Below are positions 17,198 through 25,917 of a stretch of DNA of 64,000 bases, one piece after another (the stretch's first letter is position 1; the number at the start of each line of letters is the position of its first letter). Under the pieces are notes generated by a model that saw nothing but the letters and a program-made list of their open reading frames with translations, made no database searches and was not told where the DNA came from. The position numbers and the translations under genes were made by a program. Origin of the DNA: Sphingobium faniae (GTDB lineage Bacteria > Pseudomonadota > Alphaproteobacteria > Sphingomonadales > Sphingomonadaceae); contig FMTU01000002.1 of assembly GCA_900100475.1 (NCBI GenBank), forward strand, positions 124,001 through 188,000, read 5' to 3'.

Positions 17198-19453
17198 ATG
17201 GATAGCGCGACAACCATGCCCTCCGGGGCTTTCAGGGTGAGGAGATATCTTCGCCGGTTTTCGCGCAACGGGCGTCTGGCCACCCTGGTCGAGATAACCA
17301 CATTTTTGTTGTTCTTTGTCGTGGCGGGGTTGACCTATCGTCTGCTGTCGGGGCCAGGACAATCCTATACGCTGCTGACGCCGCCTATCGTCGCGCTGCT
17401 GCTCGTCGCCAACCTCGTGCCGGCGATCGCGCTCCTGGTGCTGTTGGGGCGAAGGGTCGCCAAGCGCCGCGCGTCACAATCGGCGATCGGCAGCGACGGT
17501 CAGCTTCACGTCCGCTTGGTCGCTATTTTCTCGATCGTCGCCAGCGTGCCCATGCTGCTGGTCGTGATCTTCGCATCGCTCCTGTTCCAATATGGCGTGC
17601 AGTTCTGGTTTTCGGACAGCGCGCGCGGGATGCTCCAGAACGCCACCGATTTGGCGCGGGGATATTATGAGCAGAATCTGCGGGAAGTCGGCGACGAAAC
17701 AGTCACCATGGCCGGCGACCTGCGCGACTATCTCAATCAGTCCGAGGTTTCGAGTCCCCGCTTTGCCGAAGGTTATATTTATCAGGTGGTGACGCGAAAG
17801 CTGAATCGCTCCGCCATCATCGAAGTGGGAGGAGACGGCGTCGCCCGCACCGCCGCGACGGTCGATCCCGACAGCCGTCCCGCAGCCGAAATGCTGTCCG
17901 CCGACACCGTGAAAAAGCTGGCGGCGGGCCAGAGTGTCGTGGTGGACGCCCGGCCCAATCAGATCGAGGCCGTCACCCTGCTTTATCCGGGGCGGCGCAT
18001 TTATCTTTATGCAACCCGCGATTCCGGTTCTTCCGCTTTCAGTAATGTGGAGCGGGCGCAGAAGGTTCTGGCGGATTATGATCTGTTTGCCGCGCAATCA
18101 CGGGCGCTCCAACTTCGCTTCAACATGGCCCTGTTCGTGGGTTCCCTGCTTCTGGTGGGCATCGCCGTGTATATCGCATTGGCCGTGGCCGACTGGATGG
18201 TGCGGCCGGTCAACGAACTGGTTACGGCTGCAAGGCGCATCACTGCGGGCGATCTGTCGGCGCGCGTGACGAGTCCGGCCAGCCGCGATGAAATCGGCAC
18301 GCTGGCATCGGCGTTCAACCGGATGACGCAACGACTGGAGGCGCAGACGGGCGCATTGGTCGCCGCCAATAGCCAACTTGACGAACGGCGCGCCTTTATC
18401 GAGGCCATTCTTTCCGGAGTGAGCGCCGGAGTGCTCTCCGTGGACCGGCAGGGCATCATTCAGTTGTTCAACAGTTCGGCCGCCGCGATTCTGGCGCAGG
18501 ACGGCGATGATCCGGTGGGGCGCCCCTTGGCCGAGCTGGCGCCAGAGCTGTGGGAGATGATTGCATCGGATGACGATGCAGGCATCGTGCAGGTGCGCGC
18601 CAATGGGGATATGCGTACTTTGGCCGTGAAGGTTTCCGCCGACGCGTCCAGCCATATCCTGACCTTCGATGACATCACGCAGCAGCTTTCCGACCAGAGA
18701 CGCGCGGCATGGTCGGATGTTGCGCGTCGCATCGCGCACGAAATCAAGAATCCCCTGACGCCGATCCAACTGGCGGCCGAACGCTTGCAACGCCGTTATG
18801 CGGATGAGATCAACAGCGACAAGGCCACTTTCTCACGGTTGACCGGCACGATTGTCAGGCAGGTAGGTGATTTGCGCCGGATCGTCGATGAGTTTTCCTC
18901 CTTCGCGCGTATGCCCAAGCCGGTTTTCCGTCGCGAGGCGGTGGGCGACATAGCCCGCCACGCATTATTCCTGCATGAGGTGGCGCATCCGGACATTCAG
19001 TTCCGGTTCCAGTCCGATGCGGAAGACGCCGAACTGGTGTGCGACCGGCGGCAGTTGGGGCAGGCGCTCACCAATATCGTGAAGAATGCTGTTGAAGCCA
19101 TTGAACCTAAAGAATCTTCTGACGATGGAACGCCGCGAGGGCATATCTGCATGTCTTTGACGCGAGACGACGGCAACCTCATCGTCGAAGTCCGCGACGA
19201 TGGCATCGGCCTTCCCCCTGAACGTGACCGGATTTTGGAACCTTATATGACCACCCGCTCGAAAGGGACGGGTTTGGGTCTCGCTATCGTCAAGAAGATT
19301 GTCGAGGAGCATATGGGCGAAATCCGCTTCGATGATGCCGAAGGCGGGGGCGTGCGGGTTACGCTGCGTTTCCCGATCATGGCACTGGAAAAACTGGAAG
19401 ATGGGCAGATGATAGCCCTGCCTAAAGGAAAAGTGACGGCCAATGGCGCTTGA
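17198..19453 (+). CDS. ntrY: Membrane sensor kinase NtrY
   Basis: About 751 residues from ATG 17198; an in-frame GTG at 17159 is possible. Inner-membrane histidine kinase. Hydrophobic helices lie at about 40-60, 80-100 and 130-150, then a periplasmic sensor loop, a TM near FNMALFVGSLLLVGIAVYI, a HAMP domain (VRPVNELVTAARRITAGDL), a PAS domain, H-box VARRIAHEIKNPLTPIQLAAE, N-box IVKNAVEAIE, and ATP-binding motifs DDGIGLP and KGTGLGLAIVKKIV. Partner of NtrX; linked to nitrogen, redox or envelope responses in alphaproteobacteria. Its stop overlaps the ntrX start. Confidence 0.94.
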   Translation: MDSATTMPSGAFRVRRYLRRFSRNGRLATLVEITTFLLFFVVAGLTYRLLSGPGQSYTLLTPPIVALLLVANLVPAIALLVLLGRRVAKRRASQSAIGSDGQLHVRLVAIFSIVASVPMLLVVIFASLLFQYGVQFWFSDSARGMLQNATDLARGYYEQNLREVGDETVTMAGDLRDYLNQSEVSSPRFAEGYIYQVVTRKLNRSAIIEVGGDGVARTAATVDPDSRPAAEMLSADTVKKLAAGQSVVVDARPNQIEAVTLLYPGRRIYLYATRDSGSSAFSNVERAQKVLADYDLFAAQSRALQLRFNMALFVGSLLLVGIAVYIALAVADWMVRPVNELVTAARRITAGDLSARVTSPASRDEIGTLASAFNRMTQRLEAQTGALVAANSQLDERRAFIEAILSGVSAGVLSVDRQGIIQLFNSSAAAILAQDGDDPVGRPLAELAPELWEMIASDDDAGIVQVRANGDMRTLAVKVSADASSHILTFDDITQQLSDQRRAAWSDVARRIAHEIKNPLTPIQLAAERLQRRYADEINSDKATFSRLTGTIVRQVGDLRRIVDEFSSFARMPKPVFRREAVGDIARHALFLHEVAHPDIQFRFQSDAEDAELVCDRRQLGQALTNIVKNAVEAIEPKESSDDGTPRGHICMSLTRDDGNLIVEVRDDGIGLPPERDRILEPYMTTRSKGTGLGLAIVKKIVEEHMGEIRFDDAEGGGVRVTLRFPIMALEKLEDGQMIALPKGKVTANGA

Positions 19454-20816
19454 TATTCTGATAGTGGACGATGAAGAGGATATTCGCGATCTGGTCGCGG
19501 GCGTTCTGGAGGATGAGGGGTTCACGACGCGGACCGCCGCGCATAGCGATGCGGCTATCGAGGCGCTGGACGCCCGGCGGCCATCGCTTGTCCTGCTCGA
19601 TGTCTGGCTCCAGGGATCGCGTATGGACGGCCTTGATCTTCTGGATGAGATCAAGCGGCGCGATCCTAGCATCCCGGTGCTGATGATCTCGGGCCATGGC
19701 AATATCGACACGGCCGTCGCCGCGATCCGAAAGGGCGCGACGGATTTCATCGAAAAGCCCTTTGAGGCGGACCGTTTGTTGCATCTGGTCTCTCGCGCCA
19801 CCGAAACGGAACGGTTGCGTCGGGAAAATCAGGTGCTGCGCGAGCGCTTTGGGCAGGATGATGAACTGACCGGCACCTCCGCCGCCATCAATGCCGTCCG
19901 CGCCACGATCAAGAAAGTCGCCGGAACGGGCAGCCGAGTCCTGATTTTCGGTTCCGCGGGCGTGGGCAAGGAAGTGGCTGCGCGCATGCTCCATAGCTGG
20001 AGCGGTCGCGCCGACGCCCCCTTTATCGTTGTCGCTGCCGCGCGCATGGACCCGGACAGGGTCGAGGAAGAACTGTTCGGCGTGGAGGACCCCAGCGGTC
20101 TGGTCCGGCCCGGTTATCTGGAACAGGCCCATGGCGGCACTCTTTATCTCGATGAGATCGCCGATATGCCATTGACGACCCAGGGCAAGATATTGCGGGT
20201 TTTGACAGATCAGAGCTTCACGCGCGTCAGCGGGCAAAGGCAGGTCAAGGTCGATGTCCGGGTCATATCGTCCACGGCGCGCGATCTGGCGGTGGAAATC
20301 GAGGAACGGCGTTTCCGCGAGGACCTGTTCTATCGCCTCAATGTCGTGCCGCTGACGATTCCTCCTCTGGCAGAGCGGCGCGACGATATTCCGCCGCTGG
20401 TCGAACATTATCTGGCCCGGTTCGCGGCGGAACGCCGGGTTCCCTCTCCAGAGATTGCGAGCGACGCCATGGCCGCCTTGCAGGCGAACGAATGGCCGGG
20501 CAACGTCCGCCAGCTCCGCAATGTGATAGAGCGCACGATGATCCTTGCGCCGGGCGACAGGATCGGCCGGATCGAACTGGATATGCTGCCCGCCGAACTG
20601 ACCAGCAATGGCGGGGAAGAAGGCATGGGGCAATCCGCCATCATGGGCGCTCCGCTCAGGGAAGCGCGGGAAAGCTTCGAACGCGAATATTTGCGTATCC
20701 AGATCAGGCGCTTTTCGGGGAACATATCCCGCACCGCCACATTCATCGGGATGGAACGGTCGGCGCTGCATCGCAAGCTCAAGCTGTTGGGAATTACGGA
20801 AGGCAAGGATAGCTGA
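19443..20816 (+). CDS. ntrX: Response regulator NtrX, without GAFTGA loop
   Basis: 457 residues. Receiver domain (ILIVDDEEDIRDLV; phospho-Asp in LVLLDVWLQG), AAA+ domain with Walker A-like FGSAGVGKEVAARM and Walker B GTLYLDEIADM, and a C-terminal Fis HTH (GNISRTATFIGMERSALHRKL). Where NtrC has YEKGAFTGA this protein has GVEDPSGLVRPGYLEQ, so the sigma-54 contact loop is absent. It therefore probably acts with the housekeeping sigma factor or as a repressor; that is inference. Overlaps ntrY by 11 bp. Confidence 0.94.
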   Translation: MALDILIVDDEEDIRDLVAGVLEDEGFTTRTAAHSDAAIEALDARRPSLVLLDVWLQGSRMDGLDLLDEIKRRDPSIPVLMISGHGNIDTAVAAIRKGATDFIEKPFEADRLLHLVSRATETERLRRENQVLRERFGQDDELTGTSAAINAVRATIKKVAGTGSRVLIFGSAGVGKEVAARMLHSWSGRADAPFIVVAAARMDPDRVEEELFGVEDPSGLVRPGYLEQAHGGTLYLDEIADMPLTTQGKILRVLTDQSFTRVSGQRQVKVDVRVISSTARDLAVEIEERRFREDLFYRLNVVPLTIPPLAERRDDIPPLVEHYLARFAAERRVPSPEIASDAMAALQANEWPGNVRQLRNVIERTMILAPGDRIGRIELDMLPAELTSNGGEEGMGQSAIMGAPLREARESFEREYLRIQIRRFSGNISRTATFIGMERSALHRKLKLLGITEGKDS

Positions 20817-20950
20817 TGGGATGGCGGGTGGACGGCTGTTCGCAATTGCGGTAACGTCCACCTGCTTCCGGCTGGCGGAGGCAGGCAAGACATCCTGCCC
20901 AGGGATGCGGGTGCGGGCAACGTCCCGCCAATAAAGGACTGGTGAAGACC

Positions 20951-21427
20951 ATGGCCGATAAAGTGAACAATCTTCAGGATATTTTCCTCAACAGCCTGCG
21001 CAAGAGCAAGACCCCGGTGACCATGTTCCTGGTCAAGGGCGTGAAGTTGCAGGGCATCATCACCTGGTTCGACAATTTCTCGGTATTGCTGCGCCGTGAC
21101 GGGCAATCGCAGCTTGTCTACAAACATGCGATTTCGACCATCATGCCCGCGCAGCCGATGGATCTGACCGATATCCGCAAGGCAGGCGACGCGAACGGCA
21201 AGTCCCGGCTGTTGCAGGAGATATTCCTCAACGCGGTGCGAACCTCCGGTAGCCCGGTCACCATGTTCCTGGTGAACGGCGTCATGTTGCAGGGCGAGAT
21301 CGCGGCGTTCGATCTGTTCTGCATGTTGCTGGAACGCGACGGCATGGTGCAGCTTGTCTATAAGCACGCCATTTCCACGGTGCAGCCACTTCAACCGATC
21401 GATCTGTCCGGTGAAGGCGAAGACTGA
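20951..21427 (+). CDS. hfq: RNA chaperone Hfq with two tandem Sm domains
   Basis: 158 residues, about twice the usual length. Domain 1 (about 1-72): [40 protein letters not shown], and Sm2 motif YKHAIST. Domain 2 (about 82-152): [40 protein letters not shown], and again YKHAIST. Both copies keep the proximal-face Gln, the Phe/Leu core and the YKHAIS motif, so both could bind U-rich RNA. A trimer of such chains would supply the six Sm folds of a normal ring. ATG 20951 is used; GTG 20942 is in frame. Followed by hflX as in classical hfq-hflX operons. Confidence 0.95.
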   Translation: MADKVNNLQDIFLNSLRKSKTPVTMFLVKGVKLQGIITWFDNFSVLLRRDGQSQLVYKHAISTIMPAQPMDLTDIRKAGDANGKSRLLQEIFLNAVRTSGSPVTMFLVNGVMLQGEIAAFDLFCMLLERDGMVQLVYKHAISTVQPLQPIDLSGEGED

Positions 21428-21479
21428 GCCTTTGGCCCTGTTTGACCGCCCCATCCCGCCGCGCGGATTTTAAGTCCGC

Positions 21480-22814
21480 ATGGCGACCTTCAATCGCGAT
21501 TCCTCCGATGAAGTCAGCCGCGGCGCGCGGGCGGTTGTCGTGCGGGCGGAAACGCAGGGCGCGGAACGGCGGGATAGCGACGCGCGGCTGGAAGAAGCGA
21601 AGGGGCTTGCGCTGGCGATCGGCATCGACGTCTGCGCGGCGCAGGCCTTTCGCGTTCGCGACCGCAAGCCCGCGACTCTGTTCGGCAGCGGGCAGGTGGA
21701 GAGCATCGCCACCCTGGCGGAGTTCGAGCAGGCGGAACTGATCATTGTCGATAATGCGCTCAGCCCGGTTCAGCAGAGCAATCTGGAAAAGGCGACCTCC
21801 GCCAAGGTGATCGACCGGACGGGCCTGATTCTCGAAATCTTCGGCGAACGGGCGGCGACCAATGAAGGGCGCTTGCAGGTCGAACTGGCCCATCTGGACT
21901 ATCAGGCAGGCAGGCTGGTGCGGAGCTGGACCCACCTTGAACGGCAGCGGGGCGGGTTCGGCTTTCTGGGCGGTCCGGGCGAAACGCAGATCGAAGCCGA
22001 CAGGCGGATGATCCGCGACCGCATGGCTAAAATCCGTCGCGAACTGGATCAGGTGACGCGCACGCGAGGATTGCATCGCGCGCGGCGGCAGCGGGCGCCG
22101 TGGCCGGTGATCGCGCTGGTGGGCTATACCAATGCCGGGAAGTCGACCCTGTTCAACCGGCTCACCGGGGCCGATGTCATGGCGCAGGATCTGCTGTTCG
22201 CTACGCTGGACCCGACAATGCGGCAGATAGCCCTGCCCGGATTGGACAAGGCGATATTGTCGGACACGGTGGGCTTTGTGTCGGATCTGCCGACGCAGTT
22301 GATCGCGGCCTTTCGCGCGACGCTGGAAGAAGTGCTGTCCGCTGACCTGATCGTGCATGTACGCGACATCGCGCATCCCGATACCGAAGCGCAGCGCGAG
22401 GATGTTCTCGACGTGTTGAGCGAACTGGGCGTGACCGACGATGCCCGGCGGGAGGACGGTGAAGCGGGCGATGAGCCGCCTCCCGTCATCGAGGCATGGA
22501 ACAAGCTGGACCTGCTCGACCCGGATGCAGCCGCGACCGTGCAGGAGATCGGGGACCGGCGGGATGATGTGGTGATCCTGTCGGCCCTGACCGGCGAAGG
22601 TGTGAACCAACTGGAGCGGGCGATCAGCGGCCGGTTGACGGCGGGAGCCACCGTTCATGTCCTGCATGTGCCCCTGGTCGAAGGGGCTGCGCTCGCCTGG
22701 TTGCATGAGCATGGCGAGGTGCTGTCGAGCCGTTCGGAAGCCGATGACATGATCGTCGAGGTTCGGCTGTCCGATTCCGCGCTGGCACGCTTCCTCAAAC
22801 GAAATAGCGGCTAA
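21480..22814 (+). CDS. hflX: Ribosome-associated GTPase HflX
   Basis: 444 residues. N-terminal HflX domain with the FGSGQVESIA motif and the glycine-rich RGGFGFLGGPGETQIE. TRAFAC GTPase domain with G1 GYTNAGKST, G3 DTVGFVSDLP and G4 NKLD. It splits stalled 70S ribosomes under stress. Immediately downstream of hfq; converges on mazG with a 6-bp gap. Confidence 0.95.
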   Translation: MATFNRDSSDEVSRGARAVVVRAETQGAERRDSDARLEEAKGLALAIGIDVCAAQAFRVRDRKPATLFGSGQVESIATLAEFEQAELIIVDNALSPVQQSNLEKATSAKVIDRTGLILEIFGERAATNEGRLQVELAHLDYQAGRLVRSWTHLERQRGGFGFLGGPGETQIEADRRMIRDRMAKIRRELDQVTRTRGLHRARRQRAPWPVIALVGYTNAGKSTLFNRLTGADVMAQDLLFATLDPTMRQIALPGLDKAILSDTVGFVSDLPTQLIAAFRATLEEVLSADLIVHVRDIAHPDTEAQREDVLDVLSELGVTDDARREDGEAGDEPPPVIEAWNKLDLLDPDAAATVQEIGDRRDDVVILSALTGEGVNQLERAISGRLTAGATVHVLHVPLVEGAALAWLHEHGEVLSSRSEADDMIVEVRLSDSALARFLKRNSG

Positions 22815-22820
22815 GGCCGA

Positions 22821-23609
22821 TCAGACCTGTTCCGCTTGGTCTTTGACGCGCTGCCACAGAGCTTCTTTCGCGTCGAGAGGCAGGCTTGCGAAGGTGTCGC
22901 CCGCCCTATGCTCCATCTGCCGGAAACGCTGTTCGAACTTGGCGTTGGCGGCGCGCAGGGCGACTTCCGGGTCGACTTTCAGGTGACGGGCGAGATTAAC
23001 GACGGCAAAGAGCAGATCGCCGACTTCTTCCTGCTGATGCTGTGGAGATGTGGCGGCTTCGACTTCGGCCAGTTCTTCCGCGATCTTGGCCCTGACACCT
23101 GTGATGTCTGGCCAGTCGAAGCCGGTTCGGGCGGCGCGCTTCTGGAGTTTCTTCGCGCGTAGAAGCGCTGGTATGGCGTGGGCGACGCTTGCCAGCGCGC
23201 TGGGATCGGTTTCCTTTTCGGCGCGTTCCGCGGCTTTGATGCTTTCCCATTGGGCGTGACGATCCTCGCCGTCGGCGGTGCCGCCGAACACATGGGGATG
23301 ACGGCGGATCATCTTGGCGGTGATGCCGTCGATCACGTCCTGTAGCCGGAAATGCCCTGCCTGTTCCGCCATGCGGCTGTGGAAGACGACCTGGAGCAGC
23401 AGGTCGCCCAGTTCGTCGCACAGGGCGGGCATATCGCTTCGCTCTATCGCGTCGGCGACTTCATAGGCTTCCTCGATGGTATAGGGGGCGATGCTGGCGA
23501 AGTCCTGCTGGATGTCCCAGGGACAGCCGGTGTCGGGATCGCGCAGGCGCGCCATGACGGTGGCGAGCGGCATGATATCGGCGGGGCTAGCTTTGGGATC
23601 GGCGGGCAT
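22821..23609 (-). CDS. mazG: Nucleoside triphosphate pyrophosphohydrolase MazG
   Basis: About 262 residues from ATG 23609 (an in-frame GTG lies at 23621). House-cleaning NTPase with two MazG domains: metal-binding EEAYEVADAI and DELGDLLLQVVFHS in the first, and KIAEELAEVEAA and EEVGDLLFAVVNLARHL in the second. N-terminal signature LRDPDTGCPWDIQQ. Single gene converging on hflX. Confidence 0.95.
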   Translation of the reverse strand: MPADPKASPADIMPLATVMARLRDPDTGCPWDIQQDFASIAPYTIEEAYEVADAIERSDMPALCDELGDLLLQVVFHSRMAEQAGHFRLQDVIDGITAKMIRRHPHVFGGTADGEDRHAQWESIKAAERAEKETDPSALASVAHAIPALLRAKKLQKRAARTGFDWPDITGVRAKIAEELAEVEAATSPQHQQEEVGDLLFAVVNLARHLKVDPEVALRAANAKFEQRFRQMEHRAGDTFASLPLDAKEALWQRVKDQAEQV

Positions 23610-23670
23610 CGGAGAATCCACGAATGAAATGGCGAAGCTATTAGAAAATAGGATATGGGTTCGTCAGGCC

Positions 23671-23712
23671 AGTTTCACCCCGGTTTCACCCCAGTTTCAC
23701 CCCAGTTTCACC
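23671..23712. repeat. 11-bp tandem repeat at the 3' end of the MDR reductase gene
   Basis: Nearly four copies of the 11-mer GTTTCACCCCA/G (GGGGTGAAACT on the minus strand). The minus-strand gene ends MVKLG-stop inside the array, and the TGA is part of the repeat unit. Since 11 is not a multiple of three, loss or gain of units upstream of the stop would change the C-terminus. Confidence 0.9.
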
Positions 23713-24710
23713 ATCGTGCGGCCGATATTGGCGCCGGTGAAGAGGCCCCAGAAGGCGTCCAGCGCCTTGTCGATCCCTTCATAGACGGTTTCGGCCTGCG
23801 CCATCCGGCCTGCGTCATGCCATGCGCCCATGTCGGCCAGCATTTGCGGTTCAAGGTCCATATGGTCGAGCGCGATAAAGCCTTCCATGCGGATGCGCTT
23901 GGTCATCAGCATGGTGAGGTTGCGGGGCACGACGGGCGCTTCCGTCAGATTATATTGTGAGATCATGCCGCAAATGGCGAAGCGCGCGAAATCATTGGCG
24001 AGCGACAGCGCGGCCTGAAGATGATCGCCGCCCACATTTTCGAAATAGACGTCGATCCCTTTCGCGCCGATGGCCTTGACTTCGCGGGCGAGCGCTTTGG
24101 TGAGGCTGGGTTCGGCCTTATAGTCGATGGCGCCGTCGACCTTGAGCACATCGCGCAGGAAGGCGACCTTTTCCGGGCCGCCCGCCGAACCGATGACCTT
24201 ATGTCCCTTGTTCCGGGCGATCTGGCAGGCGATGGACCCCACCGCGCCGGACGCTGCCGAAACGAACACTACGTCGCCGGGCTTGAGCGTGGCGATCCGC
24301 AACAGGCCCGCATAAGCTGTGAGGCCGGGCATCCCCGCATAGCAGAGATAGGCCTGCGGCGGCAAAGCCTGGTCGCGCTGTTGCAGGGCAGAGGCCGGGG
24401 CGTTGAAAGCCTCGCGCCAGCCCAGACGGGAAAAGACGAGATCGCCCGGCGCGAAACCCGGATCGTTGGAGGCTGTCACTTGTCCGACCGCGGGGCCTTC
24501 CATGGGCGCGTCCAGCTTGAACGGTGGTATGTAGCTCTTGGCGTCGTTCATGCGGCCGCGCATGGCCGGGTCCACCGCCATCCAGAGGTTGCGGACCTGA
24601 ACCTCGCCCGTGGCGGGAGGAGGGAGGTCGACCGTGACGGCCGCGAAGTCTTCCGCCGTCGTGTCGCCCACGGGACGGCGTTTCAGATGGATTTCGCGCG
24701 ATTGCATCAT
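23697..24710 (-). CDS. NADP-dependent oxidoreductase, MDR family (CurA/leukotriene-B4 reductase-like)
   Basis: About 337 residues. ATG 24710 is preferred over a TTG at 24722 because GAAGGA sits 5 nt before it. Zinc-independent medium-chain dehydrogenase/reductase acting on alpha,beta-unsaturated ketones or enoyl substrates with NADPH. Motifs: HLKRRPVGDTTAEDF at the N-terminus, AVDPAMRGRMND, AGMPGLTAYAGLL, and nucleotide-binding SAASGAVGSIACQIA. Last of three minus-strand genes with two acyl-CoA dehydrogenases, so probably part of the same catabolic route. Confidence 0.88.
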   Translation of the reverse strand: MMQSREIHLKRRPVGDTTAEDFAAVTVDLPPPATGEVQVRNLWMAVDPAMRGRMNDAKSYIPPFKLDAPMEGPAVGQVTASNDPGFAPGDLVFSRLGWREAFNAPASALQQRDQALPPQAYLCYAGMPGLTAYAGLLRIATLKPGDVVFVSAASGAVGSIACQIARNKGHKVIGSAGGPEKVAFLRDVLKVDGAIDYKAEPSLTKALAREVKAIGAKGIDVYFENVGGDHLQAALSLANDFARFAICGMISQYNLTEAPVVPRNLTMLMTKRIRMEGFIALDHMDLEPQMLADMGAWHDAGRMAQAETVYEGIDKALDAFWGLFTGANIGRTMVKLG

Positions 24711-24718
24711 GATTTCCT

Positions 24719-25870
24719 TCAATATCCGCGCAGACGCGCCCAGCGTTCACGGTGCCATGCGGTGCTGCCGAAGCATTGTTCCGCGACGCGCGCGCGCTTG
24801 AGGTAGAGACCTGCGTCATGTTCATGCGTCATGCCGATGCCGCCATGAAGCTGCACCATCTGCGACGAAATCAAATGGAGCGTTTCGCCCGCCGTCGCCT
24901 TGGCGAGGGAGGAGAGGGCGGGAATGTCCGCGTCCCCTTCGTCAATGGCGGTCAGGGCCATTTCCACCGCCGAGCGGGTCAGTTGCAGTTCCCCGAACAT
25001 CTGCGCGGCGCGATGTTGCAACGCCTGAAAGGAACCGATGATGGCGTCGAACTGAACGCGGGTCTTGAGATAATCCAGTGTCGTTTCGAAAGCCTGCGCC
25101 GCATTGCCCAGCATTTCGGCGGCAAGCCCGACATTGGCGCGATCCACTATGGCGTCGAGCAGGTCCGCGCCCTTGCCGACCTCGCCCAGAACGGCATCCG
25201 CGCCGACAGCCGCGTCCGAAAGGGTGTAGATGGCGGGGCGGCGGGCGTCGATCTGGTCCATCGCCTCACGGGTCAGGCCATCCGCGCCGGTTTCGATGAG
25301 GAAGAGCGTCAGTCCCTCCCGCTCGCCCGGCGCGCCGGACGTGCGGGCGGAGAGGATCGCGAAATCGGCGATCATGCCGTCCTGCACCGCGCGCTTCGTT
25401 CCGCTGAGCACCCAGCCGCCTGCCGAAGCCGTCGCCGCCAGAGCGGTCTTTTCCAGGGCGTGATGCGATGTTTCCTCCATCGCGAGCGTGCCGATCGCCG
25501 ATCCATCCGCGATGGCGGGGAACCAGCGGGCCTTCTGATCGGAAGTGCCGCCCAGCCGAAGGGCCGTCGCCGCCACCAGCGCCGAACTGAGCAGGGGAGA
25601 AGCGGCAAGATTCCGTCCCAGTTCCTCCAGCACCAGACCCATGCCGAGATAGCCGAAATCCGACCCGCCATATTCCTGCGGCACGAGGATGCCGGACCAG
25701 CCCATCTCCGCCATTTCCGCCCATGCGGCAGGATCATGGCCCAGCGAATCGGACCGGCCGCCGCCGCCATGATCGTAAAGCGCGCGCAGGGCGGTGACGG
25801 GCATCCGGTCGCGCACCCATTCAGCGGCCATGTCCTTCAGCATCGCCTGTTCGTCGTTCAGCACCGCCAC
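24719..25870 (-). CDS. Acyl-CoA dehydrogenase, subunit-type 1
   Basis: 383 residues; GTG start at 25870 behind AGGAGA. FAD flavoprotein forming the alpha,beta double bond of an acyl-CoA. ACAD motifs: GWSGILVPQEYGGSDFGYLG, ALVAATALRLGG, and the C-terminal QLHGGIGMTHEHDAGLYLKRA, where the TxEHD glutamate is the usual base of this subgroup. Paired with another ACAD gene 47 bp upstream; such pairs often form alpha2-beta2 heterotetramers in steroid or terpenoid side-chain degradation. That pairing is inference. Confidence 0.9.
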   Translation of the reverse strand: MAVLNDEQAMLKDMAAEWVRDRMPVTALRALYDHGGGGRSDSLGHDPAAWAEMAEMGWSGILVPQEYGGSDFGYLGMGLVLEELGRNLAASPLLSSALVAATALRLGGTSDQKARWFPAIADGSAIGTLAMEETSHHALEKTALAATASAGGWVLSGTKRAVQDGMIADFAILSARTSGAPGEREGLTLFLIETGADGLTREAMDQIDARRPAIYTLSDAAVGADAVLGEVGKGADLLDAIVDRANVGLAAEMLGNAAQAFETTLDYLKTRVQFDAIIGSFQALQHRAAQMFGELQLTRSAVEMALTAIDEGDADIPALSSLAKATAGETLHLISSQMVQLHGGIGMTHEHDAGLYLKRARVAEQCFGSTAWHRERWARLRGY

Positions 25871-25917
25871 GGGGCGTTCTCCTGCATATTGTCCATCACT
25901 TTCCGTCAGCCCGGCCG

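Noticed and set aside
20942..21427. Tandem Hfq as an assembly artefact (accidental duplication)
   Set aside because: The two halves differ at many residues and codons while keeping the same motifs, so they diverged from an old duplication rather than a copied read.
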